A DNA stretch of 64,000 bases. Origin: Streptomyces sp. NBC_01497. Lineage in GTDB: Bacteria; Actinomycetota; Actinomycetes; Streptomycetales; Streptomycetaceae. The translations under genes and the position numbers were made by a program. Positions within the stretch are counted from its first letter, which is position 1; every line of letters starts with the position of its first letter. Of this stretch, positions 54,468 to 63,758 are shown one piece after another. The notes below the pieces were generated by a model. It saw only the letters and a list, made by a program, of their open reading frames with translations, did no database searches and was not told the origin of the DNA. The stretch covers positions 3,100,001 to 3,164,000 of the forward strand of contig NZ_CP109427.1 in assembly GCF_036250695.1 (NCBI RefSeq), read 5' to 3'.

Positions 54468-55133
54468 TCACTGTTCGGCGAGCGCCCTGAGCCGGCTCAG
54501 CGCGCGGTGCTGCGCGACGCGAACAGCGCCCGGGGACATGCCCAGCACCTGGCCCGTCTCCTCCGCCGTGAGTCCCACCGCGACCCGCAGAACGAGCAGT
54601 TCACGCTGCATGTCGGGCAGGTTGGCCAGCAGCTTCTTGGCCCACTCGGCGTCGCTGCTGAGCAGCGCCCGCTCCTCGGGGCCGAGGGAGTCGTCCGGGC
54701 GTTCCGGCATCTCGTCGGACGGCACCGCCGTCGAGCCGGGGTGGCGCATGGCGGCCCGCTGCAGGTCCGCGACCTTGTGTCCCGCGATGGCGAAGACGAA
54801 CGCCTCGAAGGGCTTACCCGTGTCGCGGTAACGCGGCAGCGCCATGAGCACGGCCACGCACACGTCCTGCGCCAGGTCCTCCACGAAGTGGCGGGCGTCA
54901 CCCGGCAGTCGGCTCAGCCGCCTGCGGCAGTACCGGAGCGCGAGCGGATGGACGTGCGCCAGCAGGTCGTGGGTCGCCTGTTCGTCACCGTCCACAGCCC
55001 GATGGACGAGGGCACCGATCACCGTCGTCTCATCGTCGCGCATCGGTCCATGGTGCCTTGACACGCTCGGATCCGTGGCACCGCGTCTGTCGTTGTGCAC
55101 CGAAGCGTTATGAGCGGGTGCGGCGGAACTCAT
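54468..55133 (-). CDS. shbA: sigma factor ShbA (ECF-type, controls hrdB)
   Basis: The sigma-70 family protein has 221 residues from ATG 55133 (GGGGAGG nine bases upstream) or 191 from ATG 55043 ([20 protein letters not shown]). Region 2 spans [20 protein letters not shown] to [20 protein letters not shown] and [20 protein letters not shown]. Region 4 is [20 protein letters not shown] through [20 protein letters not shown] and [20 protein letters not shown]. Its position between guaB and bldM matches shbA, whose product is established as the main activator of hrdB, the principal sigma gene, in S. griseus. No anti-sigma gene is adjacent. Confidence 0.88.
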   Translation of the reverse strand: MSSAAPAHNASVHNDRRGATDPSVSRHHGPMRDDETTVIGALVHRAVDGDEQATHDLLAHVHPLALRYCRRRLSRLPGDARHFVEDLAQDVCVAVLMALPRYRDTGKPFEAFVFAIAGHKVADLQRAAMRHPGSTAVPSDEMPERPDDSLGPEERALLSSDAEWAKKLLANLPDMQRELLVLRVAVGLTAEETGQVLGMSPGAVRVAQHRALSRLRALAEQ

Positions 55134-55601
55134 CCCCTGGGGCCTCCCCTCGCGCTCGTCCGGCTGGTTCCCGAGGAACCTCACACAGTCAAGGATGCGC
55201 CATCGCGCGGGAAACAGATGCGACGGGCGTACGCCCGGATGCCGCGGCGCCGGAGCCGCCCCGCTCTCCAGGGCCCCCGGCCGCGAAAAGCCGCAGCTCC
55301 CGGGGTCGGAGTTCACCACAAGGCGAATCCGGGCCCGGAGCATGTCGAGGAAATCCGGGAGGATGCGGAGGGCCGGATGGACGCGATCCCCCTTTTTCCA
55401 CGGGAGTCACGGGGATCGCCGGGATCAAGGGACATCGGGTCAGCGGGCCGTCGGATCAGCGGGCCGTCGGGCCGGGCACCGGGTCAGCGAGGGCCTTCCG
55501 CGGCACGGGAGGCTCCGGCGGAACCGGGAACGAGTCCGCCGGCGCACCCTCCGTGCGGTAAGCCGCGCGTATCGCAGCGGCGGGCGGTGGGCACCGGCCG
55601 C
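55134..55601. other. 468-bp gap between shbA and bldM
   Basis: The stretch between the bldM stop and the shbA start holds no gene that I can support. A CGGGTCAGCGGGCCGTCGGA-type direct repeat is present near 55437-55465. The shbA promoter must lie near 55140-55250. Confidence 0.4.
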
Positions 55602-56213
55602 TCAGCGCACCAGGCCCCAGCGGAAACCGAGCGCCACGGCGTGCGCACGGTCGGAGGCCCCGAGCTTCTTGAACAGGCGCCTCGCGTGGGTCTTGACCGT
55701 GTCCTCGGAGAGGAACAGCTCACGGCCGATCTCCGCGTTGGACCTGCCATGGCTCATGCCTTCCAGCACCTGGATCTCGCGCGCGGTGAGCGTGGGCGCG
55801 GCGCCCATCTCGGCCGAGCGCAGCCGCCGCGGGGCGAGCCGCCAGGTCGGGTCGGCGAGAGCCTGCGTGACGGTCGCGCGCAGCTCGGCGCGGGACGCGT
55901 CCTTGTGCAGATAGCCGCGGGCACCGGCGGCGACCGCGAGCGCCACACCGTCCAGGTCCTCCGCGACCGTCAGCATGATGATCCGGGCACCCGGATCGGC
56001 CGAGAGCAGTCGGCGCACGGTCTCCACGCCCCCGAGCCCCGGCATGCGGACGTCCATCAGGATCAGGTCCGAGCGGTCGGCCCCCCAGCGGCGGAGTACC
56101 TCTTCGCCGTTGGCCGCGGTCGTCACGCGCTCGACACCGGGCACGGTCGCGACCGCGCGGCGGAGCGCCTCTCGGGCAAGCGGGGAGTCGTCGCAGACGA
56201 GCACGGATGTCAT
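55602..56213 (-). CDS. bldM: BldM, orphan response regulator of sporulation
   Basis: From ATG 56213 (GGAGG upstream) the 203-residue protein reads MTSVLVCDDSPLAREALRRA, and the rest matches BldM as I remember it almost residue for residue. The receiver has DD, ILMDVRMPGLGG (Asp) and Lys in YLHKDAS. The LuxR-type HTH is LTAREIQVLEGMSHGRSNAE with LSEDTVKTHARRLFKKLGAS. BldM homodimers, and BldM-WhiI heterodimers, activate genes for aerial growth and sporulation; phosphorylation is not thought to be needed. In-frame ATGs upstream exist but have no support. whiD is divergent. Confidence 0.96.
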   Translation of the reverse strand: MTSVLVCDDSPLAREALRRAVATVPGVERVTTAANGEEVLRRWGADRSDLILMDVRMPGLGGVETVRRLLSADPGARIIMLTVAEDLDGVALAVAAGARGYLHKDASRAELRATVTQALADPTWRLAPRRLRSAEMGAAPTLTAREIQVLEGMSHGRSNAEIGRELFLSEDTVKTHARRLFKKLGASDRAHAVALGFRWGLVR

Positions 56214-56529
56214 GACCGGCCTCCGCAGCTGATGCGCGTCACCTTGAGCCTCCAGGCTGTACATGTCGTCACCTGCGCGGTTGACACTCTCGGACATGTG
56301 CCCGATCGCTCCTTCGCTCAACCGCCTGACCTCATCAACGATGGTCACCCGAAAGAGTTACGGGCCCCTCACACAGAGCTATGCCCCATTTAGTGGCTTT
56401 TCTTCGCTTCTGGTGGTGTCTGAGGCTAGATTCGCAAAGAGTCATATTTACATCTACTTACACAAGAGATGTACCGTCAGTACCGTCATGAGCATCTGAT
56501 GCCGTCCAGGTACCAAGGGGACATGAGCA
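56214..56529. promoter_or_regulatory. divergent bldM-whiD promoter region
   Basis: This 316-bp gap is AT-rich between 56370 and 56470 (CATTTAGTGGCTTTTC, GTCATATTTACATCTACTTA), marking promoters. GTACCGTCA occurs twice head to tail (56471-56479 and 56480-56488), 42 bp before the whiD start, and could bind a regulator. bldM is known to be transcribed by the BldN sigma factor, but I did not identify that promoter with confidence. Confidence 0.5.
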
Positions 56530-56883
56530 ATGGCAGATTTCTCCCGCCTTCCCGGACCCAACGCGGATCTGTGGGATTGGCAGCTCCTCGCGGCCTGTCG
56601 CGGTGTGGACAGTTCACTGTTCTTCCACCCGGAGGGCGAGAGGGGTGCGGCACGGAGCGCGCGCGAGAACTCGGCGAAAGAGGTGTGCATGCGGTGCCCG
56701 GTCCGCGCGGAGTGCGCGGCGCACGCGCTGGCGGTGCGGGAGCCGTACGGCGTGTGGGGCGGCCTGACGGAGGACGAGCGCGAGGAGCTGATGGGACGGG
56801 CGCGCACCCGGCTCGTACCGGCTTCGGCATCGGCCCCTGCGCCGGGAGCCCACAGCGGCACCGACGGTGTGACGGACGATTGA
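56530..56883 (+). CDS. whiD: WhiD, WhiB-like iron-sulfur regulator
   Basis: The 117-residue Wbl protein has the four [4Fe-4S] ligands: Cys in LLAACRGVD, then C-M-R-C-P-V-R-A-E-C. The turn GVWGG and the basic C-terminal AT-hook-like region follow. Wbl proteins bind sigma-HrdB region 4 through the cluster loop and act as NO-sensitive transcription factors. Position beside bldM is that of whiD, needed for late spore maturation. The ATG at 56530 has AAGGGGA upstream; the acidic tail (TDGVTDD) is short. It stands alone and is divergent from bldM. Confidence 0.94.
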   Translation: MADFSRLPGPNADLWDWQLLAACRGVDSSLFFHPEGERGAARSARENSAKEVCMRCPVRAECAAHALAVREPYGVWGGLTEDEREELMGRARTRLVPASASAPAPGAHSGTDGVTDD

Positions 56884-57167
56884 CAGCGATCCGTCCCGAC
56901 CTGACGAAGAAACGTTCCTGCACTGCCGCGCCCCCGCGTGGGTGAGCGACGTCCACGCGAGAACGCGACGACAAACGGCCCACGGCCGCGCCGGTCGCGC
57001 CGGCCATCGGCACGGCGGCACCACGTCACGGCCGCGACGACACGGCCGCACCGGAAGAGGGCCGCGCGTGAGCGGCAGGGGACAACGCGCGGCGCGACTC
57101 GCGTGGATCCGCGGGGGACGACCGGCGGACCACGGGGCCTGCGGGCAGCCGCGGGGGTCCGGCCGCG

Positions 57168-58067
57168 TCAGAACGCGGCGGCCGCCACCAGCTCGTCGAG
57201 CGTGGCCGCCACGGCAGGTACGCGTGCCAGATCGGGCAGCGTGAGCGCGACCACCTCCCGCGAGACCGCCGGAGTCACCGCGAGCCTCCTGACCCCGTCC
57301 GTACGGACCGGCGCGAGCGCGAGTTCCGGCAGCATGGCCACGCCCAGCCCCGCCGCGACCAGGCCGATCACGGCCGGGCAGTCGTCCGTCGCGAAATCGA
57401 TGCGGGGCGTGAATCCCGCCCCCGCGCAGGCGTCGACCAGCTGGGTACGGCAGCGCGGACAGCCCGCGATCCAGGACTCCTCGGCCAGATCGGCCAGGGC
57501 GGCCTCACCCGCGTCGGCCAGCGGATGGCCCTCGGGGACGAGCCCGACGAGCCGGTCCACGAGCAGCGGACGCACGACGAGGTCCTCCCACTCGCCCGGT
57601 CCGCCGGCCGCCCCGTCGTAGCGGAACGCGAGCGCCACGTCGCAGTCCCCGTCCCGCAGCATCCCGACCGAACGGGGTGGCTCGGCCTCGACCAGCGAGA
57701 CGCGTGTGCCCGGATGGGCGGCGCGCAGTGCCGCGAGCGCGGCCGGCACGAGCGTGGAACTGCCGCTCGGGAACGACACGAGCCGCACCCGTCCCGCCCG
57801 CAGCCCGACGATCGCGGCGACCTCCTCCTCGGCCGCGGTGAGCCCGGCGAGGATGCCCGTCGCGTGCCGCACCAGGACCTGGCCCGCCTGGGTAAGTCGT
57901 GTCTCCCTGCCCGTGCGCACGATCAGGCGCGTACCGGCCGAGGTCTCCAGGGACTTCATCTGCTGGCTGACAGCGGGCTGCGTACAGCCGAGTTCGCGGG
58001 CGGCGCCCGAGAAGGAACCGGTTGCGGCGACGGCGCGCAGGACGCGCAGGTGGCGTGCTTCGATCAC
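57168..58067 (-). CDS. LysR-family transcriptional regulator
   Basis: The 299-residue protein starts MIEARHLRVLRAVAATGSFS. The HTH is GAARELGCTQPAVSQQMKSL (about 20-40), followed by a two-lobed periplasmic-binding-type ligand domain (about 88-299). GTG 58067 is almost touching its GGAGG, so translation initiation may be unusual. It is divergent from a MOSC gene, with about 100 bp between, and LysR proteins usually act on the divergent gene. No clear T-N11-A palindrome stands out in the gap. The ligand is unknown. Confidence 0.9.
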   Translation of the reverse strand: MIEARHLRVLRAVAATGSFSGAARELGCTQPAVSQQMKSLETSAGTRLIVRTGRETRLTQAGQVLVRHATGILAGLTAAEEEVAAIVGLRAGRVRLVSFPSGSSTLVPAALAALRAAHPGTRVSLVEAEPPRSVGMLRDGDCDVALAFRYDGAAGGPGEWEDLVVRPLLVDRLVGLVPEGHPLADAGEAALADLAEESWIAGCPRCRTQLVDACAGAGFTPRIDFATDDCPAVIGLVAAGLGVAMLPELALAPVRTDGVRRLAVTPAVSREVVALTLPDLARVPAVAATLDELVAAAAF

Positions 58068-58130
58068 GCCTCCAGCGTACGTGAAACATAAGACACCCTT
58101 TCACTTGCCGCCAAAATCCGGGTCATACCT

Positions 58131-58169
58131 TTGGACACTCCGGCGGCCGCGCCGCTACCGTGACCGTCA
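58131..58169 (+). promoter_or_regulatory. promoter of the MOSC gene, possibly leaderless
   Basis: TTGGAC (58131-58136) and TACCGT (58156-58161), 19 bp apart, end seven bases before ATG 58169. The transcript would begin at the start codon. GTG 58160 in the same frame overlaps the -10 and is then excluded. Confidence 0.5.
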
Positions 58170-59083
58170 TGAAACTGCTGACGGTGAACGTGGGACGGCC
58201 CAAGCCCGTCGCGTACACGGACGCGGCCGGAGGTGTCACGGGCATCGACAAGCGCCCGGTCACGGGCCCGGTCCTCATCTCGGACCCCGGCCCGAAGGGC
58301 GTCGGCGCCAGCGGCGTCGCGGGCGACACGGTGTGCGACCTGCGTCACCACGGAGGGAGCGACCAGGCGGTGTACGCGTTCGCGCGCGAGGACCTCGACC
58401 GGTGGGAGCAGGAGATCGGCCGCCCGCTGGACAACGGGGCGTTCGGCGAGAACCTCACCACCTACGGCATCGACCTGACCCACGCGAAGATCGGCGAGCG
58501 CTGGCGGATCGGCGACGAGCTGGTCCTGGAGATCACGAGCGGTCGTATCCCCTGCCGGACCTTCCAGGGCTGGCTCGGCGAGGAGAGCTGGGTCGCACGG
58601 TTCATGCGGCGCTCGGAGACGGGCGCGTACCTGCGGGTACTCGTGCCCGGAGCGGCGCGCTCCGGCGACCCGATCGAGGTGATCCACCGCCCCGCGCATG
58701 ACGTCACGGTGCAGCTGGCCTTCCGCGCGGTCACGCTGGAGCGCGGGCTGCTCCCCCGCGTCCTGGCGGCGGGCGAGGCGCTGCACGGCGAGGAGCTGCG
58801 GCAGGCGCGGGAGTACGTGGCGAAGTACGGCACCGGCAGCGCGGAGGGCCCCGAGCGGGTCCGCACGGATGCCGGTGCGGATGCCGGAGCCCAGGCCGGG
58901 GCCGGTACGAGCGTCGCCGCCGGTACGAGCGTCGCGGCGACGGGAGCGACCGCGGCGGCCGGGACGGTGGTGCCGGGCCAGGGCGCGAAGGACCTGGCCA
59001 CCCCGGAGCCCGCTGCGGACTCCGCCCGGGCCTCCGCTCGGGATGCGGCGGCGCGGTCCTCGGTGGACACCGCGGCGAACTGA
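58169..59083 (+). CDS. MOSC-domain protein (YiiM type)
   Basis: From ATG 58169 the 304-residue protein has an N-terminal MOSC domain (about 1-165). Features are VNVGRPKP, GDTVCDLRHHGGSDQAVYAF, FGENLTTYGIDLTHAKIGER and the conserved Cys in SGRIPCRTFQGWLG (near residue 129), which in this superfamily handles sulfur or molybdenum-cofactor thiols. A 3-alpha-like segment (about 190-220) follows, as in YiiM. The last 85 residues are Ala/Gly/Thr repeats and disordered. Relatives reduce N-hydroxylated compounds such as 6-hydroxylaminopurine or act in sulfur transfer. A LysR gene is divergent. Confidence 0.87.
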   Translation: MKLLTVNVGRPKPVAYTDAAGGVTGIDKRPVTGPVLISDPGPKGVGASGVAGDTVCDLRHHGGSDQAVYAFAREDLDRWEQEIGRPLDNGAFGENLTTYGIDLTHAKIGERWRIGDELVLEITSGRIPCRTFQGWLGEESWVARFMRRSETGAYLRVLVPGAARSGDPIEVIHRPAHDVTVQLAFRAVTLERGLLPRVLAAGEALHGEELRQAREYVAKYGTGSAEGPERVRTDAGADAGAQAGAGTSVAAGTSVAATGATAAAGTVVPGQGAKDLATPEPAADSARASARDAAARSSVDTAAN

Positions 59084-59167
59084 GCCGCGCGGGAGGGCTT
59101 CCGGCCCGGCCGGGAGCCGTACCGCGCGCAAAGCCGCCGAGCCTGCCGGACCCCCCGCCGGTGCGGG

Positions 59168-61462
59168 TCAGGCCCCTGACGCCGGGGTGTCCGCCGCCCG
59201 TGCGGCAGGCCCGCCCCGGTGGAGCGCCGGCTGGTGCGGCCGCGCGTGCCGGGGATCGTGCCGGCCGGCGTGCCCCGTCCCCTCGTACCGCGGCCCTCCG
59301 TGAGATCCGTGTCGCGGTCCGCCGCGGTCCGGACCCCCGTGTCGCGGTCCGCCGTGGCCCGGGCCGTCGCCCTCTGGTCCGTGGCGGGGCGCGGGTTCGG
59401 GAATCAGGTTCCTGTTCAGGGTCTCCAGCGTCGTCGCCGTTCGCAGGCCGAGTGTCAGGGCACGGCCCCGCGGGTGCGAGACACCGTCCGGGGACGCGGC
59501 GTCCGCGAGGTCGGCGAGGCCGCTGCGGGACGCCACCGCGTCGAAGGCCGCGCGGAGTTCGCCCTCCGGCAGGGCGCCGCCCGCCGCGACCGCCGTCGTG
59601 AGGCGCGCGAGGTGGTCGGCGAGCACGGCGGCACATTCCGCCGCCTCCGGTACGGCCTCGGCCTGGTGGCGGGGCAGCCGGTCGTAGAGCAGGGCGGCGC
59701 AGCGCGTCACCTCGTAGACCGACTCCTGGATCGACGCCAGGCGGTCCGCGCTCCAGTGCGAGCGGTGGGCGCGCGGTTCGTGGCCGAGGCTGGCGACGGC
59801 CGCCTCGACGCGTTCGCGGCTCGCCCTCGCCTGTCCGCGCAGCACGTCGGTCTCCGTACGGTCGAGCGCGTCGACGTCCGTGAATCCGGCCACCAGCGAG
59901 GGCAGCAGGCGCTGCTGGACCCGCAGCCAGTCCGCGAGCAGCGTGTGCAGGCGGTGGTGGTGGTAGGTCGGCACGGCCACGAAGACGACGAGGCCGATCA
60001 GCGCCCCGAGCAGGGTGTCCGCCGGGCGGCCCCACGCGATGAGGTGCGGGGCGGAGCCGAGCCGGGCGATCAGGAAGACGATCCAGGCGGTGATGAAGAA
60101 GTTCAGCACGAGCTGGCCGACGCGCAGGGTGACATAGACCAGTGCGACCAGCACCACCGAACCGATCACCAGGGCGCCTGGGGTCCATCCGGCGGGCAGC
60201 AGCACCGCCCAGGCGGCGAGGCCGCCGAGGATCGAGCCGATGGGCCGGCCCCAGCCGCGCGCGAAGGTGTGTCCGTAGTCGGGGAACAGGACGAGCATGG
60301 TGGTGAGGGCGGCCCAGAAGCCGTGGTTCGGCAGGGCGTTGCCCCAGAAGTCGCCGAGCGCCCGCCCGGCCGCCTCAGCGGCGACGGTACCGAAGGCGAT
60401 CCGGATGGCGTGCCGGAACAGCGGTGCGCCGGGACGCAGTTCGGCACGGAGCAGCCGAGCGCCCGCCCGCAGGGGGTGCACGGCGGGAAAGGCGCTCAGC
60501 ACCTCGTCGAGGCCTTCGGGACCGCGCGCCCCAAGCCAGTGGCCGGCGAGGCGCGAAGCCTCCTTGAGCCGGCCGGGCAGCTCGTCCCCGACGAGGCCGG
60601 CGCGCTTCGCGACGGCGGCGTGTCCGGCTGCGTCGTCCTGCTCCCGGCCGGTGAGGAGGGCCGTCGCGACGCCGTCCAGTACGGACCCGATCCCGTCGCG
60701 CGGCAGGCCGTCCCCGTCCCCACTGGCGAGCAGCGCGCGCCGCAGACCCTCGGCCTCCGCGAGCAGCCCGTACAGCGGTGCCGCCGCCGGACGGGAGAAC
60801 CGCGGCAGCAGGTCGAGCGCCCGCCGGGCAGCCGTGAAGGGCGCGGAGGGCAGCCGGACGGCGGGGTCGGCGCTGAGGCGTGCGTAGGTGGCGAGGGACT
60901 GGTAGAGGGCCGCCACCGCCTTGCGCTGCGCGGGCAGCCGCCGCCCGTACGGCGGCAGCAGCTGTGCGACGAGGACGAGCCCTGCGCCGACCGCGATCCA
61001 GCCGGCCATGGTCAGTCCGGCCTGGGTGGAGGGCGTGAGATCGGCCGTGATCATCACGCCGATCGCGACGAGGCAGGCACGGATGCCGGGCGCGACACCG
61101 AACGCGCGCCAGAGCCCGGCCAGGTAGCCGATGACGCCGAGCGGGATGAGGAAGTACCAGCCCAGGGGGTGCAGGTAGACCCCGGCCAGAGTGGCGAGCG
61201 TGAATCCGGCGCCCAGGACGAACGCGTTGACGGCGCGGTGCCTGATCGGGGCGAGGAGCGTGCCGATGCCGCAGATGAACGCGCCCACGCTGATCATCGC
61301 CCACGCCAGCGGGTCTCCGATCACCCAGCCGATGACGGACGCCGCGACGACGGCGGCGAGGGAGCGCGCGATCGCCACCGGGTCGGAGAGGACGCGCTCG
61401 ATCTTCAGCGCCGCCACGAAGCTGCGCCGTAGGGAACTCCACCAGGCCTGTACCTCACTCAT
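59168..61462 (-). CDS. FUSC-family membrane transporter
   Basis: The protein (764 residues from ATG 61462, MSEVQAWWSSLRRSFVAALK) has two blocks of about six membrane helices each (roughly 30-165 and 360-500). They are separated by a soluble helical domain and followed by a cytoplasmic domain rich in His, Arg and Ala. The second block contains FWGNALPNHGFWAALTTMLV and GRPIGSILGGLAAWAVLLPA, the fusaric-acid-resistance/aromatic-acid exporter signature. The C-terminal ~60 residues are Gly/His/Pro/Arg repeats. Export of an aromatic acid or similar is inferred. An AT-rich palindrome just upstream may be an operator. Confidence 0.88.
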   Translation of the reverse strand: MSEVQAWWSSLRRSFVAALKIERVLSDPVAIARSLAAVVAASVIGWVIGDPLAWAMISVGAFICGIGTLLAPIRHRAVNAFVLGAGFTLATLAGVYLHPLGWYFLIPLGVIGYLAGLWRAFGVAPGIRACLVAIGVMITADLTPSTQAGLTMAGWIAVGAGLVLVAQLLPPYGRRLPAQRKAVAALYQSLATYARLSADPAVRLPSAPFTAARRALDLLPRFSRPAAAPLYGLLAEAEGLRRALLASGDGDGLPRDGIGSVLDGVATALLTGREQDDAAGHAAVAKRAGLVGDELPGRLKEASRLAGHWLGARGPEGLDEVLSAFPAVHPLRAGARLLRAELRPGAPLFRHAIRIAFGTVAAEAAGRALGDFWGNALPNHGFWAALTTMLVLFPDYGHTFARGWGRPIGSILGGLAAWAVLLPAGWTPGALVIGSVVLVALVYVTLRVGQLVLNFFITAWIVFLIARLGSAPHLIAWGRPADTLLGALIGLVVFVAVPTYHHHRLHTLLADWLRVQQRLLPSLVAGFTDVDALDRTETDVLRGQARASRERVEAAVASLGHEPRAHRSHWSADRLASIQESVYEVTRCAALLYDRLPRHQAEAVPEAAECAAVLADHLARLTTAVAAGGALPEGELRAAFDAVASRSGLADLADAASPDGVSHPRGRALTLGLRTATTLETLNRNLIPEPAPRHGPEGDGPGHGGPRHGGPDRGGPRHGSHGGPRYEGTGHAGRHDPRHARPHQPALHRGGPAARAADTPASGA

Positions 61463-61466
61463 ATAA

Positions 61467-61479
61467 ATGTACGTTACAT
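61467..61479. promoter_or_regulatory. ATGTA-CGT-TACAT palindrome before the FUSC gene
   Basis: ATGTACGTTACAT (61467-61479) is a 5+3+5 inverted repeat only 5 bp from the FUSC start codon, within an AT-rich run (61458-61488). The location fits a repressor operator over a promoter or leaderless start. The binding protein is unknown; the nearby XRE regulator at 61619-62470 is one candidate. Confidence 0.5.
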
Positions 61480-61618
61480 CTAAATAGGCCGGGGCGGACC
61501 GCTCCCGGCCCCCGGCACCTGTGAGACCTGCCACTGCCCGGCGATCCCGGCGCTCAGGGGGCGGCGTGGGCGCGCACGGGGTACGGACGCGGGGGTGCGC
61601 CCGCCGGGATCCGGGAGC

Positions 61619-62470
61619 TCAGCCGGACACGGTCATGCGCTGCGTACCGAGGACCGACAGCAGGCGCAGCGCCTCCTCCGACGGGGACCCGGGGACAGCG
61701 GTGTAGATCACGACCCGCTGGTCCCGGTCGGCGATGTCCAGGATGTCGCAGTTGACGGTGAGAGGGCCGACCAGCGGATGGTGGAACGTCTTGCACTGGG
61801 GGACGTGTTCGTACACGTCGTGCGAGGCCCACAGACGGACGAACTCCGCACTGCCCGCAAGGAGGTCGTCCACCAGCCGGGTCAGCTCCGGATCACCCGG
61901 ATAGCGTGCCGCGGTGGCACGCAGGTGCCGGGCCGAGGTGCGGGTGAAGGCCTCCGCGTCCGACAGCCCGTACAGGCGCCCCCCACTCGGGTGCGGCCCG
62001 AGGAAGACACGGCGCACGAGGTTACGGTCACGGCGCGGCAGCGCGGAGAAGTCCTCCATGAGGGCGGCCGCCAGATCGTTCCAGGCGATCACCTCGTACG
62101 TCGCGGACGTCACGATCGCGGCGGCGCGCGGCAGCCGGTGCAGCAGGTCGAGGATGCTCTGGCGTACCTCGCGCGACGGCCCCGGCGGGGGACCGGGCGG
62201 GGCCCCCGCGAGGTGATGGAGGTGGTCGCGCTCGGCGTCCGACAGGCGCAGGCCCCGGGCCAGCCCGGCCAGCACCTCGCGCGAGGGGCGCGGGGCGCGG
62301 CCCTGCTCCAGCCGCGTGTAGTACTCCGTCGAGATGAACGCCAGCTTCGCCGCCTCCTCGCGGCGCAGCCCCGGCGTGCGACGGCGCACCCCGGCGGGCA
62401 GCCCCACGTCCGCGGGGGTGATGCGCTCGCGCCTGGTGCGCAGGAAGGCCGCCAGTTCTCGTCTGTCCAC
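61619..62470 (-). CDS. XRE-family regulator with MmyB-like ligand domain
   Basis: The 283-residue protein has an N-terminal HTH_31/XRE domain (RRTPGLRREEAAKLAFISTE followed by YYTRLEQGRAPRPSREVLAG). A C-terminal PAS-like MmyB domain (about 100-275) contains TYEVIAWNDLAAALMEDFSA and HPLVGPLTVNCDILDIADRD. The MmyB domain binds fatty-acid-like ligands. In Streptomyces these regulators usually control a divergent short-chain dehydrogenase or similar gene, and here an SDR gene lies divergently 290 bp away. The start is GTG 62470. Confidence 0.9.
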   Translation of the reverse strand: MDRRELAAFLRTRRERITPADVGLPAGVRRRTPGLRREEAAKLAFISTEYYTRLEQGRAPRPSREVLAGLARGLRLSDAERDHLHHLAGAPPGPPPGPSREVRQSILDLLHRLPRAAAIVTSATYEVIAWNDLAAALMEDFSALPRRDRNLVRRVFLGPHPSGGRLYGLSDAEAFTRTSARHLRATAARYPGDPELTRLVDDLLAGSAEFVRLWASHDVYEHVPQCKTFHHPLVGPLTVNCDILDIADRDQRVVIYTAVPGSPSEEALRLLSVLGTQRMTVSG

Positions 62471-62748
62471 GCGTCCAGTGTGCGGGGGCGGACAGCGCCC
62501 ATCCAGGTACCGCCGATGCCTGGATGCGCATCAGGAGCGGAACCCGGACGGACGCGGGGACGGGGACTCGGACGCGGGGACGGGGCTCGGACGCGGACGC
62601 GGAAAGAGCGGAACGGCACCAGGACCGGGGCCCGGCGAGAGCCCGGGACATCCCGCGGAGCCCGCATGGCGGAAGGTGGGGGAACCCCCGGGGAGTACCT
62701 GCACGAACACCTCACCCGGCACCTGATCCGGCCGTCAGGAACAGGCGC

Positions 62749-62761
62749 TACCGTGCGCCTA
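62749..62761 (+). promoter_or_regulatory. TACCGT -10 giving a leaderless SDR message
   Basis: TACCGT (62749-62754) ends six bases before ATG 62761, and no ribosome site is present, so transcription probably starts at the ATG. The -35 is unclear. Confidence 0.45.
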
Positions 62762-63621
62762 TGACGACTGCTTTGATTACGGGCGCGACCGCCGGGATCG
62801 GCGCCGCGTTCGCGCGACGGCTGGCCACGGACGGGCACAATCTCGTCCTCGTGGCCCGGGATGTGGAGCGGCTGCGCGACTACGCCACGGAGCTCCACGA
62901 CCGCCACGGCATCGAGGCCGAGGTGCTCTCCGCGGACCTGTCGAGGGACGGTGGCATCGAGGCCGTCGAGAAGCGGCTCTCCGACGCCAGACACCCCGTC
63001 GATCTGCTCGTCAACAACGCGGGGTTCGGGGCGAAGGGGAAGTTCCTCGACGTCCCGCTCGGCGACGAACTCGCCATGCTGAAGGTGCACTGCGAGGCGG
63101 TACTCCGGCTCACCTCTGCGGCCGTCACCTCCATGCGGGCGCGCGGACGCGGCGCCGTCGTCAATGTCGCGTCCGTCGCCGCCTTCGTGCCCCGCGGCAC
63201 CTACGGGGCTTCGAAGGCATGGGTCGTCCAGTTCACCCAGGGCGTGGCCCGCGACGTCGCGGGCTCCGGCGTACGGATGATGGCGCTGTGCCCCGGGTTC
63301 GTACGGACGGAGTTCCACGAGCGCGCGGGGCTGGGAACGGACAACATCCCCGGCTGGATGTGGCTGGACGCGGACAAACTCGTGGTGGCCGCGCTCGCGG
63401 ACCTGGCACGCGGCAAGTCGCTCTCCATCCCGGACCCCCGCTACAAGGCGCTGATGGGCGCGGCGAAGCTCGCACCGCGCGGTCTGCTCGGCGGCATCTC
63501 CTCCAGGGCCGGGCGCAAGTACGGGCCACGGGACCTGGCCGACGACAACGAGGGCAGCGGCGGCGGTGACGCCGGCGGCAGCCGTGGTCCGGGCGCGGGC
63601 GGCGGGACGACCGCCGACTGA
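62761..63621 (+). CDS. short-chain dehydrogenase/reductase
   Basis: The 286-residue protein has the classical SDR pattern. Cofactor motif TGATAGIG is at residues 8-15, VNNAGFG near 85-91, the catalytic Ser in VVNVASVAAF, and YGASK supplying Tyr and Lys at about 149-153. The Arg after the first strand (LVARDVERL) suggests NADP(H). The C-terminal 40 residues are Gly/Ser/Asp-rich and extend beyond the fold. It matches actinomycete SDRs of the fatty-acyl/steroid ketoreductase-like type, but the substrate is unknown. The divergent XRE/MmyB regulator is its likely controller. Confidence 0.9.
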   Translation: MTTALITGATAGIGAAFARRLATDGHNLVLVARDVERLRDYATELHDRHGIEAEVLSADLSRDGGIEAVEKRLSDARHPVDLLVNNAGFGAKGKFLDVPLGDELAMLKVHCEAVLRLTSAAVTSMRARGRGAVVNVASVAAFVPRGTYGASKAWVVQFTQGVARDVAGSGVRMMALCPGFVRTEFHERAGLGTDNIPGWMWLDADKLVVAALADLARGKSLSIPDPRYKALMGAAKLAPRGLLGGISSRAGRKYGPRDLADDNEGSGGGDAGGSRGPGAGGGTTAD

Positions 63622-63641
63622 CGAGCGGGCCCGCCCCCGCC

Positions 63642-63722
63642 GCCGGGGCTCCTCCTGCCGGGACTCCTCCTGCCGGGGCTCCTCCGACGCCGGGGCTCCT
63701 CCTGCCGGCCGGGCCTCCTCCT
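63642..63722. repeat. about five 15-bp tandem repeats
   Basis: GCCGGGGCTCCTCCT and close variants repeat at 63642-63656, 63657-63671, 63672-63688 (with two added bases), 63689-63703 and 63704-63722 (with four added bases). They lie just past the SDR stop codon and include no terminator-like hairpin. Confidence 0.8.
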
Positions 63723-63758
63723 GCGACCGGCGCCCGGGTGCCGTGTCCGGCCGCGCCT

